NCBI RefSeq assembly: GCF_003967515.1
Contig: NZ_BIFQ01000001.1
Span: 4,030,001 to 4,094,000, forward strand
DNA: 64,000 nt
From: Dictyobacter aurantiacus
Lineage (GTDB): Bacteria; Chloroflexota; Ktedonobacteria; Ktedonobacterales; Ktedonobacteraceae
Direction of reading: 5' to 3'
Shown here: positions 39,153 to 48,661 of the stretch, one piece after another
Layout: the number at the start of each line of letters is the position of its first letter
Numbering within the stretch: the stretch's first letter is position 1
The notes under the pieces: generated by a model
The model's database searches: none
What the model was told of the DNA's origin: nothing
What the model saw: only the letters and a program-made list of their open reading frames with translations
Translations under genes and position numbers: made by a program

Positions 39153-41366
39153 TTAGCCATTCTCATCCGTAACCTGAATCATATTCTCTTGCGCGGTGCC
39201 GTGATCGGCCTGCATCTCCGTGACCTTCCAATGCGGCTGTTCTCCCTGGCGCCAGAAGCGCAGTGTGATGGAACAGGGTCCAACACGCAGACGGTGGAGC
39301 GTGATGTCGGGCAGCCAGTGGGGGAGGGTGGGATGTACATAGAGGCGTTTGTGCGGCGCGTCGGCGCGCAGTCCCAGGATGGTACGCAGCATATGGAAGA
39401 TGCTGCCGGTGGCCCAGGCCTGGGGAATGTTGGCGCCCGCCGGATAGAGAATGGGAAAGTCTATCTCACCAGCGCGCTGCACGCCCGCGAAGACCTCCGG
39501 TGGCCGGTAGCCATCAAAGCGCTCGATGGCATCGAAGATGCCGCGGATCACGTGATTGGCTTCCTGCGCTAATCCATAGCGTTTGAATCCGTCGGCGATG
39601 ATCCCATTGTCCTGCGGCCAGATGGAGCCGCGCTGATAGGCGAAGGGATTGTACGCCGCGTTATCGCGCGAGAGGGTGCGAATGCCCCAACCGCTCCACA
39701 TATCCTCCTGCAGGAGTCGGCGCGCGGTACGCTCGGCCTTATCCTGATCGGCGATCCCGCTCCAGAGGCACTGGCCAGCGTTGGAGGCGATCGAGGTAAT
39801 CTGCTTCTTATCGGGATCTAGCCCGAAGGCGAAGCAGCCCTCGTTCTCCATCCAGAACGTCTGATTGAAGCGGCGCTTGAGCGTCTCGGCCTCTTGCTGT
39901 AGCGTCTGCGCCCTCTTTTGATCGCCGAGGGCCGTGAAGACTTCAGCCATGCGCGTTTTGGCATCATAGACATAGCCCTGTAGCTCGCAGAGTCCCTTGG
40001 GCTGCTTTACGGGCGTTCCATCTGCGTAGACGACAGCATCGGCCGCGTCTTTCCAGCCAACGTTGTTATAGTGATATGGAGAGAAGCTTTTGTATTCCTG
40101 GAAGCCGTCACCGTCAAGGTCGCCATAGTGGTCGATCCAGTGCAGGCATTTCTCGGCCACCTCGCGATACTCTTTGAGCAGCTCGACATCCCCGGTCCAG
40201 CGGTAGGTTTCGGATAGGATGATGAGATAGAGAATGGTGGCGTCGGCTGTGGCGTAGAAGGGAGTGAATGGAACCTTGTGAAAGTGCGCCAGCTCACCGA
40301 AGCGGATCTCATGCATGATCTTGCCGGGCTGGGCGTCGCGCTCATCGTCGCGCTCTTGCGCCTGGTATTGCGCCAGCCGTTTGAGGGCGCCGCGCGCGAA
40401 TCCTTCCGCCACCGCCATATTCTGATACGAGACGGTCAGGCTATCGCGGCCAAAGAGGGTGACAAACCAGGGCACGCCCGCCGCTGGCACCCAGGCCTCA
40501 TCGGAGACATCCATATCGTAAATGCGTAGCGCGCCCATATCCTCTACCGCCTGCTGATACATGCGATAGATGTGGTGGTTGGACGTCGTAACCTCTGTGC
40601 AGTTGTCCTGCCAGCGCTGCTGTCGTTGCTCAAAATCGTTGCTCTGTTCGTGTCCCGATGTCAGCAGAGTTTGCGTGACGTTCATGTCTTTTGTGGGTTG
40701 GCTGCATAGTCCGGGGGCGGGCTTCCTCACCTGCTGCCCATGTTCAAGTATCATTTCGCAGCAGGTATGCCAGCGTTGATTGGGCGCCAGGGCTATCTCA
40801 ATGCGCAGACGCCCATTCGCATAGCCAACCGGCACGTCATTGAGGATGCGGTAACGCATCGCGCGATGAAAGTCTTTGTTATCATAGGTGGTGTAGAGCT
40901 GCCTGTTCTGGGCATTCCATTGCGTCTGCTCCCGGCCGCGCTGCACGATATGTTTAGATTTCACCTCGAACAGATCGGCGAAGTCGGAGCGCATAGATAG
41001 TTCAAATATGAAGTGAATGGATTTGCCCGTATAGTTGGCGATATCTATATCCTCGTGAATCCCTTCATGCACAATCCGGTTGATGGTGACACGCAGGGTC
41101 TGCTCATCAATGACGCCGCCTTCCGTCTCAATGCGTGGATTGGTCAGGTGATAGCGCGCGGCATAGAACGTCAGCTGACTGGAATTGATGACCTGTAATG
41201 GCACCTGGTTAATATACATGCGGTAAAAGCTCAGGAAGCGCGTATCGATGGCGTATACTCCCTGGTCGGTACCTGTCATGATTTCGCCCGCCTGGGTCGT
41301 GACCATAAAGGTACGGCCCTGGCTGATGGTGATGGTAGGTGGACCTACCCGTATTTCGACTGTCAT
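39153..41366 (-). CDS. Amylo-alpha-1,6-glucosidase-type glucan hydrolase
   Basis: A 737-residue protein with the GDE_N_bis domain (about 5-190, TQAGEIMTGTDQGVYAIDTR and YHLTNPRIETEGG) and an (alpha/alpha)6 barrel with SRDNAAYNPFAYQRGSIWPQ, PQDNGIIADGF and a catalytic-type acid in WVPAAGVPWFVTLFGRDSL. This is the bacterial debranching-type enzyme that trims alpha-1,6 or related linkages of glycogen-like glucan. No signal peptide, so cytoplasmic. ATG 41366 is chosen because GGAGG lies about ten bases before it; an earlier ATG (41411) has no site. It is the last gene of a five-gene reverse operon with GH15, SMP-30, NDH-2 and an SDR. Confidence 0.88.
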   Translation of the reverse strand: MTVEIRVGPPTITISQGRTFMVTTQAGEIMTGTDQGVYAIDTRFLSFYRMYINQVPLQVINSSQLTFYAARYHLTNPRIETEGGVIDEQTLRVTINRIVHEGIHEDIDIANYTGKSIHFIFELSMRSDFADLFEVKSKHIVQRGREQTQWNAQNRQLYTTYDNKDFHRAMRYRILNDVPVGYANGRLRIEIALAPNQRWHTCCEMILEHGQQVRKPAPGLCSQPTKDMNVTQTLLTSGHEQSNDFEQRQQRWQDNCTEVTTSNHHIYRMYQQAVEDMGALRIYDMDVSDEAWVPAAGVPWFVTLFGRDSLTVSYQNMAVAEGFARGALKRLAQYQAQERDDERDAQPGKIMHEIRFGELAHFHKVPFTPFYATADATILYLIILSETYRWTGDVELLKEYREVAEKCLHWIDHYGDLDGDGFQEYKSFSPYHYNNVGWKDAADAVVYADGTPVKQPKGLCELQGYVYDAKTRMAEVFTALGDQKRAQTLQQEAETLKRRFNQTFWMENEGCFAFGLDPDKKQITSIASNAGQCLWSGIADQDKAERTARRLLQEDMWSGWGIRTLSRDNAAYNPFAYQRGSIWPQDNGIIADGFKRYGLAQEANHVIRGIFDAIERFDGYRPPEVFAGVQRAGEIDFPILYPAGANIPQAWATGSIFHMLRTILGLRADAPHKRLYVHPTLPHWLPDITLHRLRVGPCSITLRFWRQGEQPHWKVTEMQADHGTAQENMIQVTDENG

Positions 41367-41432
41367 TCCGTTGTGCCTCCATGAGCTGGTAAGCCGGGGC
41401 AAGCCCGGCACCTACGACGATGATAACGACGA

Positions 41433-42317
41433 TTAACCGGAGAAGGAGCGCCGCGCTACGCCTTTGATGTCGGTGTGTAGATAGAAAAGGTCGCCGCTCT
41501 GAGGATACTGGTGGCGCTGCTCCTCATTCAGTTCGTTCCAGGCGGTGGTGATGTAGAGATCGCGCATGTCCTTGCCACCGAATGTGCAGCTGGTTGGATG
41601 TGGTACCGGCACCGAAACTTCCCGTTCGATCTTGCCGCTGGGATCGTAGCGGATGATCTTCCAGCCGTTGTAGCGGACGCTCCAGAGGAAGCCCTCGCTA
41701 TCGATGGTCAGGCCATCGGGGACACCCGGTTCACCATGGGTCCGCACGAAGGGACGCCGGTGCTCGATAGCGCCTGTCTCGGGATCGAAGTCGTAGGCGT
41801 AGATCACCTGCTGAGGCGAATCGGTCAGATACATGGTGCGGTTGTCCGGGCTCCAGACCAGCCCATTCGGCATCCCCAGGCCCGTGTCCATAACATGGAG
41901 CGATACATCGGGATCAAGGCGATAGAGGGCGCATTGTGGGGTCGGGCAGGTATCGGGCGGATCGCACATCGATCCTGCCCAGAAGCGTCCCTTGATATCG
42001 ATATTGCCATCGTTGAAGCGTCGGTTGGCCTTGCCCTGTAAGGGATTGGCGACAATGGTCAGCTCCTTCGTCCTGTCATCCCAGCAGGCCAGTCCCTCAT
42101 CGGTGGCCATGATCTGGCCGCCGCCGCTGCGCGGCGCCATCACGCCTATCTGCGCTCCAACGTCGAAGGTTTCGTACTGCTTCGTGCGCGTGTCCATGCG
42201 GAAGAAGCGTTTTTGTTTGATATCGAGCCAGTAGAGCTTCTGCTGGTCCGCGTTCCAGAACGAGCCTTCTCCCAGTTGATTCGTCATGGTCAAAAAATGC
42301 TCTGCCTGTAGCATCAT
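41433..42317 (-). CDS. SMP-30/gluconolactonase-family lactonase
   Basis: A 294-residue six-bladed beta-propeller. Metal ligands are in the family positions: E17 in LGEGSFW, N in RRFNDGNID (about 102), N in GMPNGLVWS (about 149) and D in GVPDGLTID (about 199). Members open sugar lactones to aldonates in the cytoplasm; in this operon, after a glucose-dehydrogenase-type SDR, gluconolactone is the natural guess. A good AGGA site precedes the ATG pair. It sits 115 bases before (downstream of) nothing else but the debranching gene, and about 30 bases after the NDH-2 gene. Confidence 0.88.
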   Translation of the reverse strand: MMLQAEHFLTMTNQLGEGSFWNADQQKLYWLDIKQKRFFRMDTRTKQYETFDVGAQIGVMAPRSGGGQIMATDEGLACWDDRTKELTIVANPLQGKANRRFNDGNIDIKGRFWAGSMCDPPDTCPTPQCALYRLDPDVSLHVMDTGLGMPNGLVWSPDNRTMYLTDSPQQVIYAYDFDPETGAIEHRRPFVRTHGEPGVPDGLTIDSEGFLWSVRYNGWKIIRYDPSGKIEREVSVPVPHPTSCTFGGKDMRDLYITTAWNELNEEQRHQYPQSGDLFYLHTDIKGVARRSFSG

Positions 42318-42350
42318 CGGTGGGTCCTTTCTATCGTTATGTATCCCGGC

Positions 42351-43676
42351 TCAGGGTTGACGGATGTCATTTTCGGGTAAGATGATGCGCGTGCCCCGTT
42401 GAAACGTGATGTAGATCCAGGCATATTCAAGAAACACAAGGATGCGGCTGCGCAATCCAATCAGGAAGAAGATATGCACAAAGAGCCACGTCAGCCAGGC
42501 GAGCAGACCGCTAAAGCGAATGGGACCGATGTCGACGATGCCAAAGCCGCGCCCTACCGTGGCGAGGGTGCCCTTATCAAAGTAATGGAACGGCGACTGG
42601 CGGATGGTGTTTCCTGTAGCACGGCTGGCGATAATGGAGGCTACATACTTCCCTTCCTGTATAGCTACCGGCGCCAGGCCGGGAAGATGCTTCCCGTTTT
42701 GGGTGACCAGCGCCGTATCGCCGATGACAAAGATGTTGTTGTGACCTGGAACGCTCAGATCCGGCTGGACCTTGACGCGTCCGTCGTGGTCAACGTCGGC
42801 ATGCAGCCACTTGCCCGCCGGTGAGGCCTTGACCCCGGCGGTCCAGATGATGTTTTCGGTGGCCAGGTGTTCATCCCCGACCATCACGCCATCTTTGCGA
42901 ACCTCCTTCACGTGTTTGCCAGTCTTGATTTCAACCCCCATCCGCTGCAATTTCCTGCTGGCCTGCTGCGCCAGAGAAGCCGGGAAGCCGGGGAGGATTC
43001 TGTCGGGACCCTGGACCAGTATGATACGTGTCATGTCGGGATTGATATGGCGGAAATTGCATTTGAGCGATTGGTGGGCCAGTTCGGCGATGGCACCGGC
43101 CAGTTCGACACCTGTGGGACCTCCCCCCACCAGCACAAAGGTTAACAGGGCTCTGCGCTTCTGCTCATCTGGCTCTCGTTCCGCCGCTTCAAAGGCCGAG
43201 AGGACCGTGCGTCGGACCGTCAGTGCGTCATTGATGGACTTGAGTCCGGGGGCCAGTTGCTGCCATTCGGGGTGCCCAAAGTAGTTGCTGGTCGCCCCCG
43301 TGGCCAGCACGAGGTAGTCATAGTGTACCGCCTGCCGATCGCCCAGCAAGACCTGTTGTTCGTCCAGGTCTATCCCTGTGACCTCGGCCATCAGGGTGCC
43401 CGTATTATCCTGTTTTTCCAGGATGGCGCGGATCGGGTTGCTGATATCGGATGGCGAGAGGCCGGCGGTAGCAACCTGGTAGAGCATGGGTTGAAACAAG
43501 TGAAAGTTATGTCTGTCGATGATGGTGATGTGGACGGGTTGCTTGCCCAGCTCTTTGGCGACCTGCAGGCCCCCGAATCCACCCCCTACGATAACGACAT
43601 GTGGGGTCGTGGTCGGCTTCTGTTGCTGCGTCGGTGCGACTTCCGATGATTTGCCCTGTCGCGTCTGTGTGTTCAT
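42351..43676 (-). CDS. ndh: Type II NADH:quinone oxidoreductase
   Basis: A 441-residue single-subunit flavoprotein that oxidises NADH and reduces quinone without proton pumping. The FAD-binding loop is VVIVGGGFGGLQVAKEL (about 27-43), the NAD site is VLVGGGPTGVELAGAIAEL (about 180), and the third motif FVIGDTAL binds FAD. A hydrophobic C-terminal region (LLAWLTWLFVHIFFLIGL, about 390-410) anchors it to the membrane. In this operon, it would reoxidise NADH from the SDR-type glucose dehydrogenase. AAAGGAT is upstream of the ATG. Function is secure at the family level. Confidence 0.92.
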   Translation of the reverse strand: MNTQTRQGKSSEVAPTQQQKPTTTPHVVIVGGGFGGLQVAKELGKQPVHITIIDRHNFHLFQPMLYQVATAGLSPSDISNPIRAILEKQDNTGTLMAEVTGIDLDEQQVLLGDRQAVHYDYLVLATGATSNYFGHPEWQQLAPGLKSINDALTVRRTVLSAFEAAEREPDEQKRRALLTFVLVGGGPTGVELAGAIAELAHQSLKCNFRHINPDMTRIILVQGPDRILPGFPASLAQQASRKLQRMGVEIKTGKHVKEVRKDGVMVGDEHLATENIIWTAGVKASPAGKWLHADVDHDGRVKVQPDLSVPGHNNIFVIGDTALVTQNGKHLPGLAPVAIQEGKYVASIIASRATGNTIRQSPFHYFDKGTLATVGRGFGIVDIGPIRFSGLLAWLTWLFVHIFFLIGLRSRILVFLEYAWIYITFQRGTRIILPENDIRQP

Positions 43677-43718
43677 AAATCTTTCGATCCTTTCACTTTC
43701 TACATCTGCCCGCCTTTT

Positions 43719-45575
43719 TTAATCATAGAGGTTTTGTGATGAAGGGTGCGCACGCCCGAGATGGATATTGAGCGCTTTATCCAGATGATAGCAGGCGGTG
43801 ATCAGCGCGAGATGAGTAAAGGCCTGGGGATAGTTGCCTAGCGCCACGCCTGCGGGACTGATCTCTTCGGCATACAGGCCGACGTGGTTGCTGTATGAGA
43901 GCAGCTTCTCCAGGCGCAGCCGCGCCTCATCGAGCCTGCCCGCGCGCGCCAGGTCTTCCACCAGCCAGAAGCTACAGGCGCTAAAGGTCCCTTCCTGCCC
44001 CTCCAATCCATCATCCGCCGCGCCCTGCGTGTAGCGCTTCACCAGGGAGCCCTCGCTGAGCTGGCGCTTGATGCGCTCGATGGTGGAGAGCATGCGCGGC
44101 TCCCTGGTACCGGTGAAGTTGGTAATCATCAAGAGCAGGGCGCTGGCATCGATGGCATCGCTTCCATAATATTGCACGAAGCTCTGCTCCTTCTCGTTCC
44201 AGGCCTTGTTCATGATCTGCTCGTAGATCTGAGAGCGGATCTCCACCCATTTTTCGGTCGGGGCGGGCCAGCCGCGATCGCGCGTGATGCGGATGGCGCG
44301 GTCAAAGGCCACCCAGCTCATCAGGCGCGAGTGCAGGAAGTGTTTAGGTCCACCACGTACCTCCCAGATCCCCTCGTCGGGCTCCTGCCAGTGCTCGGCC
44401 AGCCAGTCGAGGAGGTTACGCACATTAAGCCACAGATCATAGCTGATCGCCTCGTGATTATTGAAGATGAAGATGGCATCCATCATCTCTCCGTAGATAT
44501 CGAGCTGCGTCTGAGTGTATGCCCCATTGCCAACGCGCACGGGACGGCTCTGCCGGTATCCCTCCAGGTGGTCGAGGGTGATCTCGGTCAGCTTCTGCTC
44601 TCCATCGATGCCATACATCGGCTGGAGCATGCCGCCGTCGTTCAACTGGTGGCAGCGATCATCCAGCCAGCCCATGAACTCCTCAGCCTCCTGGGTCAGG
44701 CCGAGGGTGAGCAGGCTGTAAAGCGAGAACGAGGCATCGCGGATCCAGGTGTAGCGATAGTCCCAGTTGCGCTCACCACCTATTGATTCTGGCAGGCTGG
44801 TGGTGGCGGCGGCCACGATCGCGCCAGTAGGAGCGTAGGTAAGTAATTTCAGGACCAGGGCTGAGCGCTGCACCATCTCGCGCCAGCGTCCCTGATACCT
44901 GCATTGCGAGAGCCAGTTCTGCCAGTAGTGCGATGTTTGATGAAACGCGGTGTGATAAGCCTTCTCTGAGATTGGTTGCGGCGCCTGTTTGCCGTCCTTG
45001 CTGCTCTCCAGCATGAAGTGCAGGGTCTCATCTTTATGGAGCGTAAAGGTCGCTTTGACGCCCCCTTGCTCATCTTGCTCAAGCGCGATCGGCGAGGAGA
45101 GCCTGAGGTGGAAGTCCTGGTGCAGAAAGGTGGCTCCGCCCTCTGAAAGCTCGACGCGATGTTCATCCCGCGCGTAATTAAATGCCGGTCGGCACATCAG
45201 CGTGAAAGAGAGCGACCCGTGGACCATCGTCACGGAGCGGATAATTTTGTGATCGTGCGTGGGGGTGCCTACCTCTTTAATCGGCATGAAATCCGTTACC
45301 TCGGCCACTCCCTCCTGGCTGAGAAAGCGCGTGAGCAGAATATTGGTTTCCGGCAGATACAACTGCTGACGCCTGATGTCTGACATCTCGGTTGGGGCGA
45401 TGCGGAAAAAGCCTCCTTTTTCCGCATCCAGCAGCGCGCCAAACACGCTTGGCGCGTCAAAGCGTGGCAGGCAGCACCAGTCGATGGAGCCATTCTTGCC
45501 CACCAGCGCTACCGTGTGTAGATTCCCTATCAGCGCATAATCCTCAATTGGTAGATATTTCTGTTCTTCTGACAT
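43719..45575 (-). CDS. GH15 glucoamylase/trehalase-type glycosidase
   Basis: A 618-residue cytoplasmic glycosidase of family 15. N-terminal beta-sandwich with IEDYALIGNLHTVALVGKNG and SIDWCCLPRFDAPSVFGALL, then an (alpha/alpha)6 barrel with ERNWDYRYTWIRDASFSLYS, the likely acid in EGIWEVRGGPKHFLHSR (about 399) and the likely base in EGTFSACSFWLVEDLARAG (about 550). Family members release glucose from maltodextrin, or split trehalose. There is no signal peptide. A perfect GGAGGG site precedes the ATG. It is the second gene of the operon that continues with NDH-2, SMP-30 and the debranching enzyme, so glucose release is consistent with the neighbours. Confidence 0.9.
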   Translation of the reverse strand: MSEEQKYLPIEDYALIGNLHTVALVGKNGSIDWCCLPRFDAPSVFGALLDAEKGGFFRIAPTEMSDIRRQQLYLPETNILLTRFLSQEGVAEVTDFMPIKEVGTPTHDHKIIRSVTMVHGSLSFTLMCRPAFNYARDEHRVELSEGGATFLHQDFHLRLSSPIALEQDEQGGVKATFTLHKDETLHFMLESSKDGKQAPQPISEKAYHTAFHQTSHYWQNWLSQCRYQGRWREMVQRSALVLKLLTYAPTGAIVAAATTSLPESIGGERNWDYRYTWIRDASFSLYSLLTLGLTQEAEEFMGWLDDRCHQLNDGGMLQPMYGIDGEQKLTEITLDHLEGYRQSRPVRVGNGAYTQTQLDIYGEMMDAIFIFNNHEAISYDLWLNVRNLLDWLAEHWQEPDEGIWEVRGGPKHFLHSRLMSWVAFDRAIRITRDRGWPAPTEKWVEIRSQIYEQIMNKAWNEKEQSFVQYYGSDAIDASALLLMITNFTGTREPRMLSTIERIKRQLSEGSLVKRYTQGAADDGLEGQEGTFSACSFWLVEDLARAGRLDEARLRLEKLLSYSNHVGLYAEEISPAGVALGNYPQAFTHLALITACYHLDKALNIHLGRAHPSSQNLYD

Positions 45576-45586
45576 ACCACCCTCCC

Positions 45587-46357
45587 CTATAGTCCGCCGG
45601 TATTGCGCATCAGTCCACCATCGATGAAGAAGGTCGCGCCTGTGACGTAGGAGGCGGCATCTGAGGCCAGATAGAGGGCCATCTGCGCGACCTCCTCTGG
45701 CTGCGCCATACGATGTAAGGGAATCTCTTTCAGCAGTGCTCCCATCTTCTCCGGGTCCGCCTCAACGTCCCTATCGATTGGTGTATGCACGGCGCCGGGA
45801 CCGATATTGTTGACGGTAATGTTATGAGGGGCCAGTTCAAGGCAGATGGTGCGTGTCAGCATGCGCATGCCACCTTTCGCGCAGCAGTAGGGAACGTTGC
45901 CGGGCATCGGCAGGTCTTCGTGGACGGAGGAGATGTTGATGATGCGGCCCGCGATCTTCTGTTTGATCATCTCGCGCGCGGCCAGCTGCGCGCCGAAAAA
46001 AGCGCCTTTGAGATCGACGCCCAGGACACGGTCAAAATGTTCCTCCGTTTCATCCAGAAACGGGCTGTGGACCTCCATGCCTGCATTGTTGACCATGATA
46101 TTAATATGCTGAAACCGTTCAATGGTGTGCTGAATGAGTCCGGCGACCTGTTGATACTGTGAGACATCAGCCTGCATGATGATCGCTGTGCCATTATTCT
46201 TCTTAATGGTCTGCATGACCTCTTCCGCTTTATCCTGCGCATGAGCATAGTTGATAACGACGGTCGCTCCTTCTTGCGCGAATTGAATGGCGATGGCCCG
46301 GCCAATACCACTATCGGAGCCGGTCACAATGGCGACTTTTTGATCTAGCTGTCCCAT
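45587..46357 (-). CDS. SDR oxidoreductase, glucose 1-dehydrogenase type
   Basis: A 256-residue classical short-chain dehydrogenase. Cofactor loop TGSDSGIGRAIA, NNAGMEV, catalytic Ser in INISSVHE, Tyr/Lys in YCCAKGG (YxxxK), and the Gly-rich end PGAVHTPID. Many such proteins are annotated as glucose 1-dehydrogenase; here the operon (GH15, SMP-30) supports glucose as substrate, giving NAD(P)H and gluconolactone. It is the first gene of the reverse operon; the stop overlaps the ribosome site of GH15 by position (11 bases apart). Upstream is the divergent region with repeat copy C. Confidence 0.88.
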   Translation of the reverse strand: MGQLDQKVAIVTGSDSGIGRAIAIQFAQEGATVVINYAHAQDKAEEVMQTIKKNNGTAIIMQADVSQYQQVAGLIQHTIERFQHINIMVNNAGMEVHSPFLDETEEHFDRVLGVDLKGAFFGAQLAAREMIKQKIAGRIINISSVHEDLPMPGNVPYCCAKGGMRMLTRTICLELAPHNITVNNIGPGAVHTPIDRDVEADPEKMGALLKEIPLHRMAQPEEVAQMALYLASDAASYVTGATFFIDGGLMRNTGGL

Positions 46358-46845
46358 ATAGGTATCCTTTCATCTATTCACAAAACATATGTTTATCCAG
46401 AATGTTTCTTACTCTCATCAGAGTGGGGCACATGAACGCCCCCGCATGCGCGTCCGCACTGGTTTTTTTGTATTGGTGCATGGGGGCGTGCGAATGAACG
46501 CCCCCGTGCACCAATACAAAACTAACTCCTGAGCACCGCAGGTGCGAAAACACAGGTAGACCGCAATCATCACTTCATCTGGCTATGGTAGTAACTGGTT
46601 TATTCAAAGTGTACTGAGCGATGGTAAGGAAATGGTAAAAAAGATAGACCCCCAGCATATCGATTTGAATCACGAATTCTCGCTCGTGAAGACTCTACAG
46701 TAATTTTTACCAAGTTATAACCAAATGCTTCTACACTGATTTCTAGTAAAGCAATGAGAAGTCAACAGTCAATCATTGTCAGTATAGATCTGATACCTGT
46801 TTATGCTGTAGCGTTCTGTGTTAACAGGAGAAGGAAGAGAAAAAA
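46358..46845. promoter_or_regulatory. Divergent control region of the two sugar operons
   Basis: Nearly 490 bases between the reverse sugar operon and the forward oxidation operon. The left part holds repeat copy C (about 46445-46552), the right part (46600-46845) is AT-rich and should hold the forward promoter. TTGTCAGTATAG occurs at about 46776-46787. The central location suggests a shared control point. Confidence 0.45.
46445..46552 (+). repeat. Palindromic repeat family, copy C
   Basis: Lead GCGTCCGCACTGG, main stem of 23 bp (46467-46489 with 46498-46520, one T-G wobble), then small stem GCACC-GCA-GGTGC at 46533-46545. Same order as copy D and as copy A on the other strand. It sits in the divergent region between two operons. 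Confidence 0.8.
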
Positions 46846-48636
46846 ATGAGCACAACAGTCAGTGATTTTCTACTAGAGCGCCTCTCGGAATGGGGTGTCA
46901 GGCGTATTTATGGGTACCCTGGTGATGGCATCAATGGTATTCTAGGAGGACTGGAGCGCCACCAGGAGCTGTTTGAATTTGTACAGGTACGCCATGAAGA
47001 GATGGCGGCCTTTATGGCGACCGCGCATGCCAAGTTTACCGACGAGGTCGGTGTCTGCCTGGCTACTTCGGGTCCGGGCGCGATCCATCTCCTTAATGGT
47101 CTCTATGACGCGAAGATGGACCATCGTCCAGTGGTGGCGATCGTTGGCCAGGCGGCTCGCGCCGCCATCGGCGGCAATTATCAGCAAGAGGTCGATCTGC
47201 AGACCCTGTTTAAGGATGTGGCCGGTGAGTATGTCTATACCGCCTCAAGCCCGGTGCAGATCCGTCAGCTGGTTGATCGCGCCATGCGTATCTCCATGGC
47301 CGAGCGCACCGTGACCTGTATTATCATTCCTAAAGATGTACAGGAACTGGATGCCGTTGAGAAGCCTCCACACGCCCATAATACCGTACATACCGGCACG
47401 GGCTATTCGTCTCCGCGCGTTGTGCCTACGGAAGAGGATCTCAAAAGGGCCGCCGCGGTTTTAAATGAAGGCAAGAAGGTGGCGATCCTGGTCGGCGCGG
47501 GAGCCAAGCACGCGACCGATGAGGTCATCCAGGTGGCGGATCTGCTCGGCTGCGGGATAGCCAAGGCTCTGCTGGGTAAGCAGGTGGTCCCCGATGATCT
47601 CCCCTTCGTTACCGGCTGTATCGGTCTGCTGGGAACCAAGCCCAGCTACGATATGATGATGGAGTGCGATACCCTGTTCATGATCGGTTCAACCTTCCCT
47701 TATGGTGAGTTTCTGCCGAAGGAGGGACAGGCCCGTGGTGTCCAGATCGATATCGATGGCCGCAACCTCAGCCTGCGCTATCCGATGGAGGTCAACCTGA
47801 TCGGCGATAGCACCGAGACGCTGCGCGCCCTCATCCCATACCTCGAACGCAAAGAGGACCGCTCATGGCGCGAGAAGATCGAGAAGGGCTATCACGACTG
47901 GTGGAAGGTGGTTGAGGCTCGCTGTATGGAGAGCGCCGATCCGCTCAATCCCGAGCTGGTCTTCTGGGAACTCTCCAAACGCCTGCCGGACAATTGTATC
48001 CTCAGCGGTGATGCCGGTACCGCCACCAACTGGTATGGACGCATCATCAGGATGCGCCGTGGCATGCAGGGCTCCCTCTCTGGCAGTCTTGCCACGATGG
48101 GCGCGGCCGTCCCCTATGCCATCTCCGCCAAGTTCGCCTATCCCGATCGTGTGCCGATAGCCTTGACCGGTGATGGCGCCATGCAGATGAACGGCCTCAA
48201 CGAGATGCTTACCGTCGCCAAGTACTGGAAGCGCTGGAGCGATCCCCGCCTCATCTTCCTGGTACTCAATAACCGCGACCTCAACCAGGTCACCTGGGAG
48301 ATGCGCATCGAGGCAGGCAACGCCAAATTAGAGTCCACGCAGGATCTGCCGGACTTCCCCTACGCGTCCTACGCCGATTCGATCGGCCTCAAGGGTATTC
48401 GCGTCGATCGGCCGGAGGATGTTGCCTCGGCCTGGGATGCCGCCCTCTCCGCCGACAGGCCGGTGATCTTCGAGGCCTATACCTCCGCAAACGTGGCCAC
48501 GCTGCCGCCACACATCACCTTTGAGCAGGCCAAGAACTATACATCCGCGCTCCTTAAAGGCGATCCAGAAGAGGGTGGGATCATTAAGGAGTCCATCAAG
48601 GGTGTAGTTGAAGGTATCATGCCACATCGTGGCTAG
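46846..48636 (+). CDS. Pyruvate oxidase-like ThDP-dependent enzyme
   Basis: A 596-residue thiamine diphosphate enzyme of the POX/acetolactate synthase group. Domain order: PYR (1-180, with the catalytic glutamate in VRHEEMAAF), central FAD-type domain (185-340), PP domain with the metal/ThDP motif ALTGDGAMQM and VLNNRDLNQVTWE (about 430-485). It most resembles pyruvate oxidase, which turns pyruvate into acetate or acetyl phosphate and feeds electrons on, but distinction from other family members by eye is uncertain. GGAAGAG lies upstream of the ATG. It starts the long forward run; the next gene is 25 bases away. Confidence 0.83.
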   Translation: MSTTVSDFLLERLSEWGVRRIYGYPGDGINGILGGLERHQELFEFVQVRHEEMAAFMATAHAKFTDEVGVCLATSGPGAIHLLNGLYDAKMDHRPVVAIVGQAARAAIGGNYQQEVDLQTLFKDVAGEYVYTASSPVQIRQLVDRAMRISMAERTVTCIIIPKDVQELDAVEKPPHAHNTVHTGTGYSSPRVVPTEEDLKRAAAVLNEGKKVAILVGAGAKHATDEVIQVADLLGCGIAKALLGKQVVPDDLPFVTGCIGLLGTKPSYDMMMECDTLFMIGSTFPYGEFLPKEGQARGVQIDIDGRNLSLRYPMEVNLIGDSTETLRALIPYLERKEDRSWREKIEKGYHDWWKVVEARCMESADPLNPELVFWELSKRLPDNCILSGDAGTATNWYGRIIRMRRGMQGSLSGSLATMGAAVPYAISAKFAYPDRVPIALTGDGAMQMNGLNEMLTVAKYWKRWSDPRLIFLVLNNRDLNQVTWEMRIEAGNAKLESTQDLPDFPYASYADSIGLKGIRVDRPEDVASAWDAALSADRPVIFEAYTSANVATLPPHITFEQAKNYTSALLKGDPEEGGIIKESIKGVVEGIMPHRG

Positions 48637-48661
48637 TCCGTAAGAAAGCAGGTGTAGGATT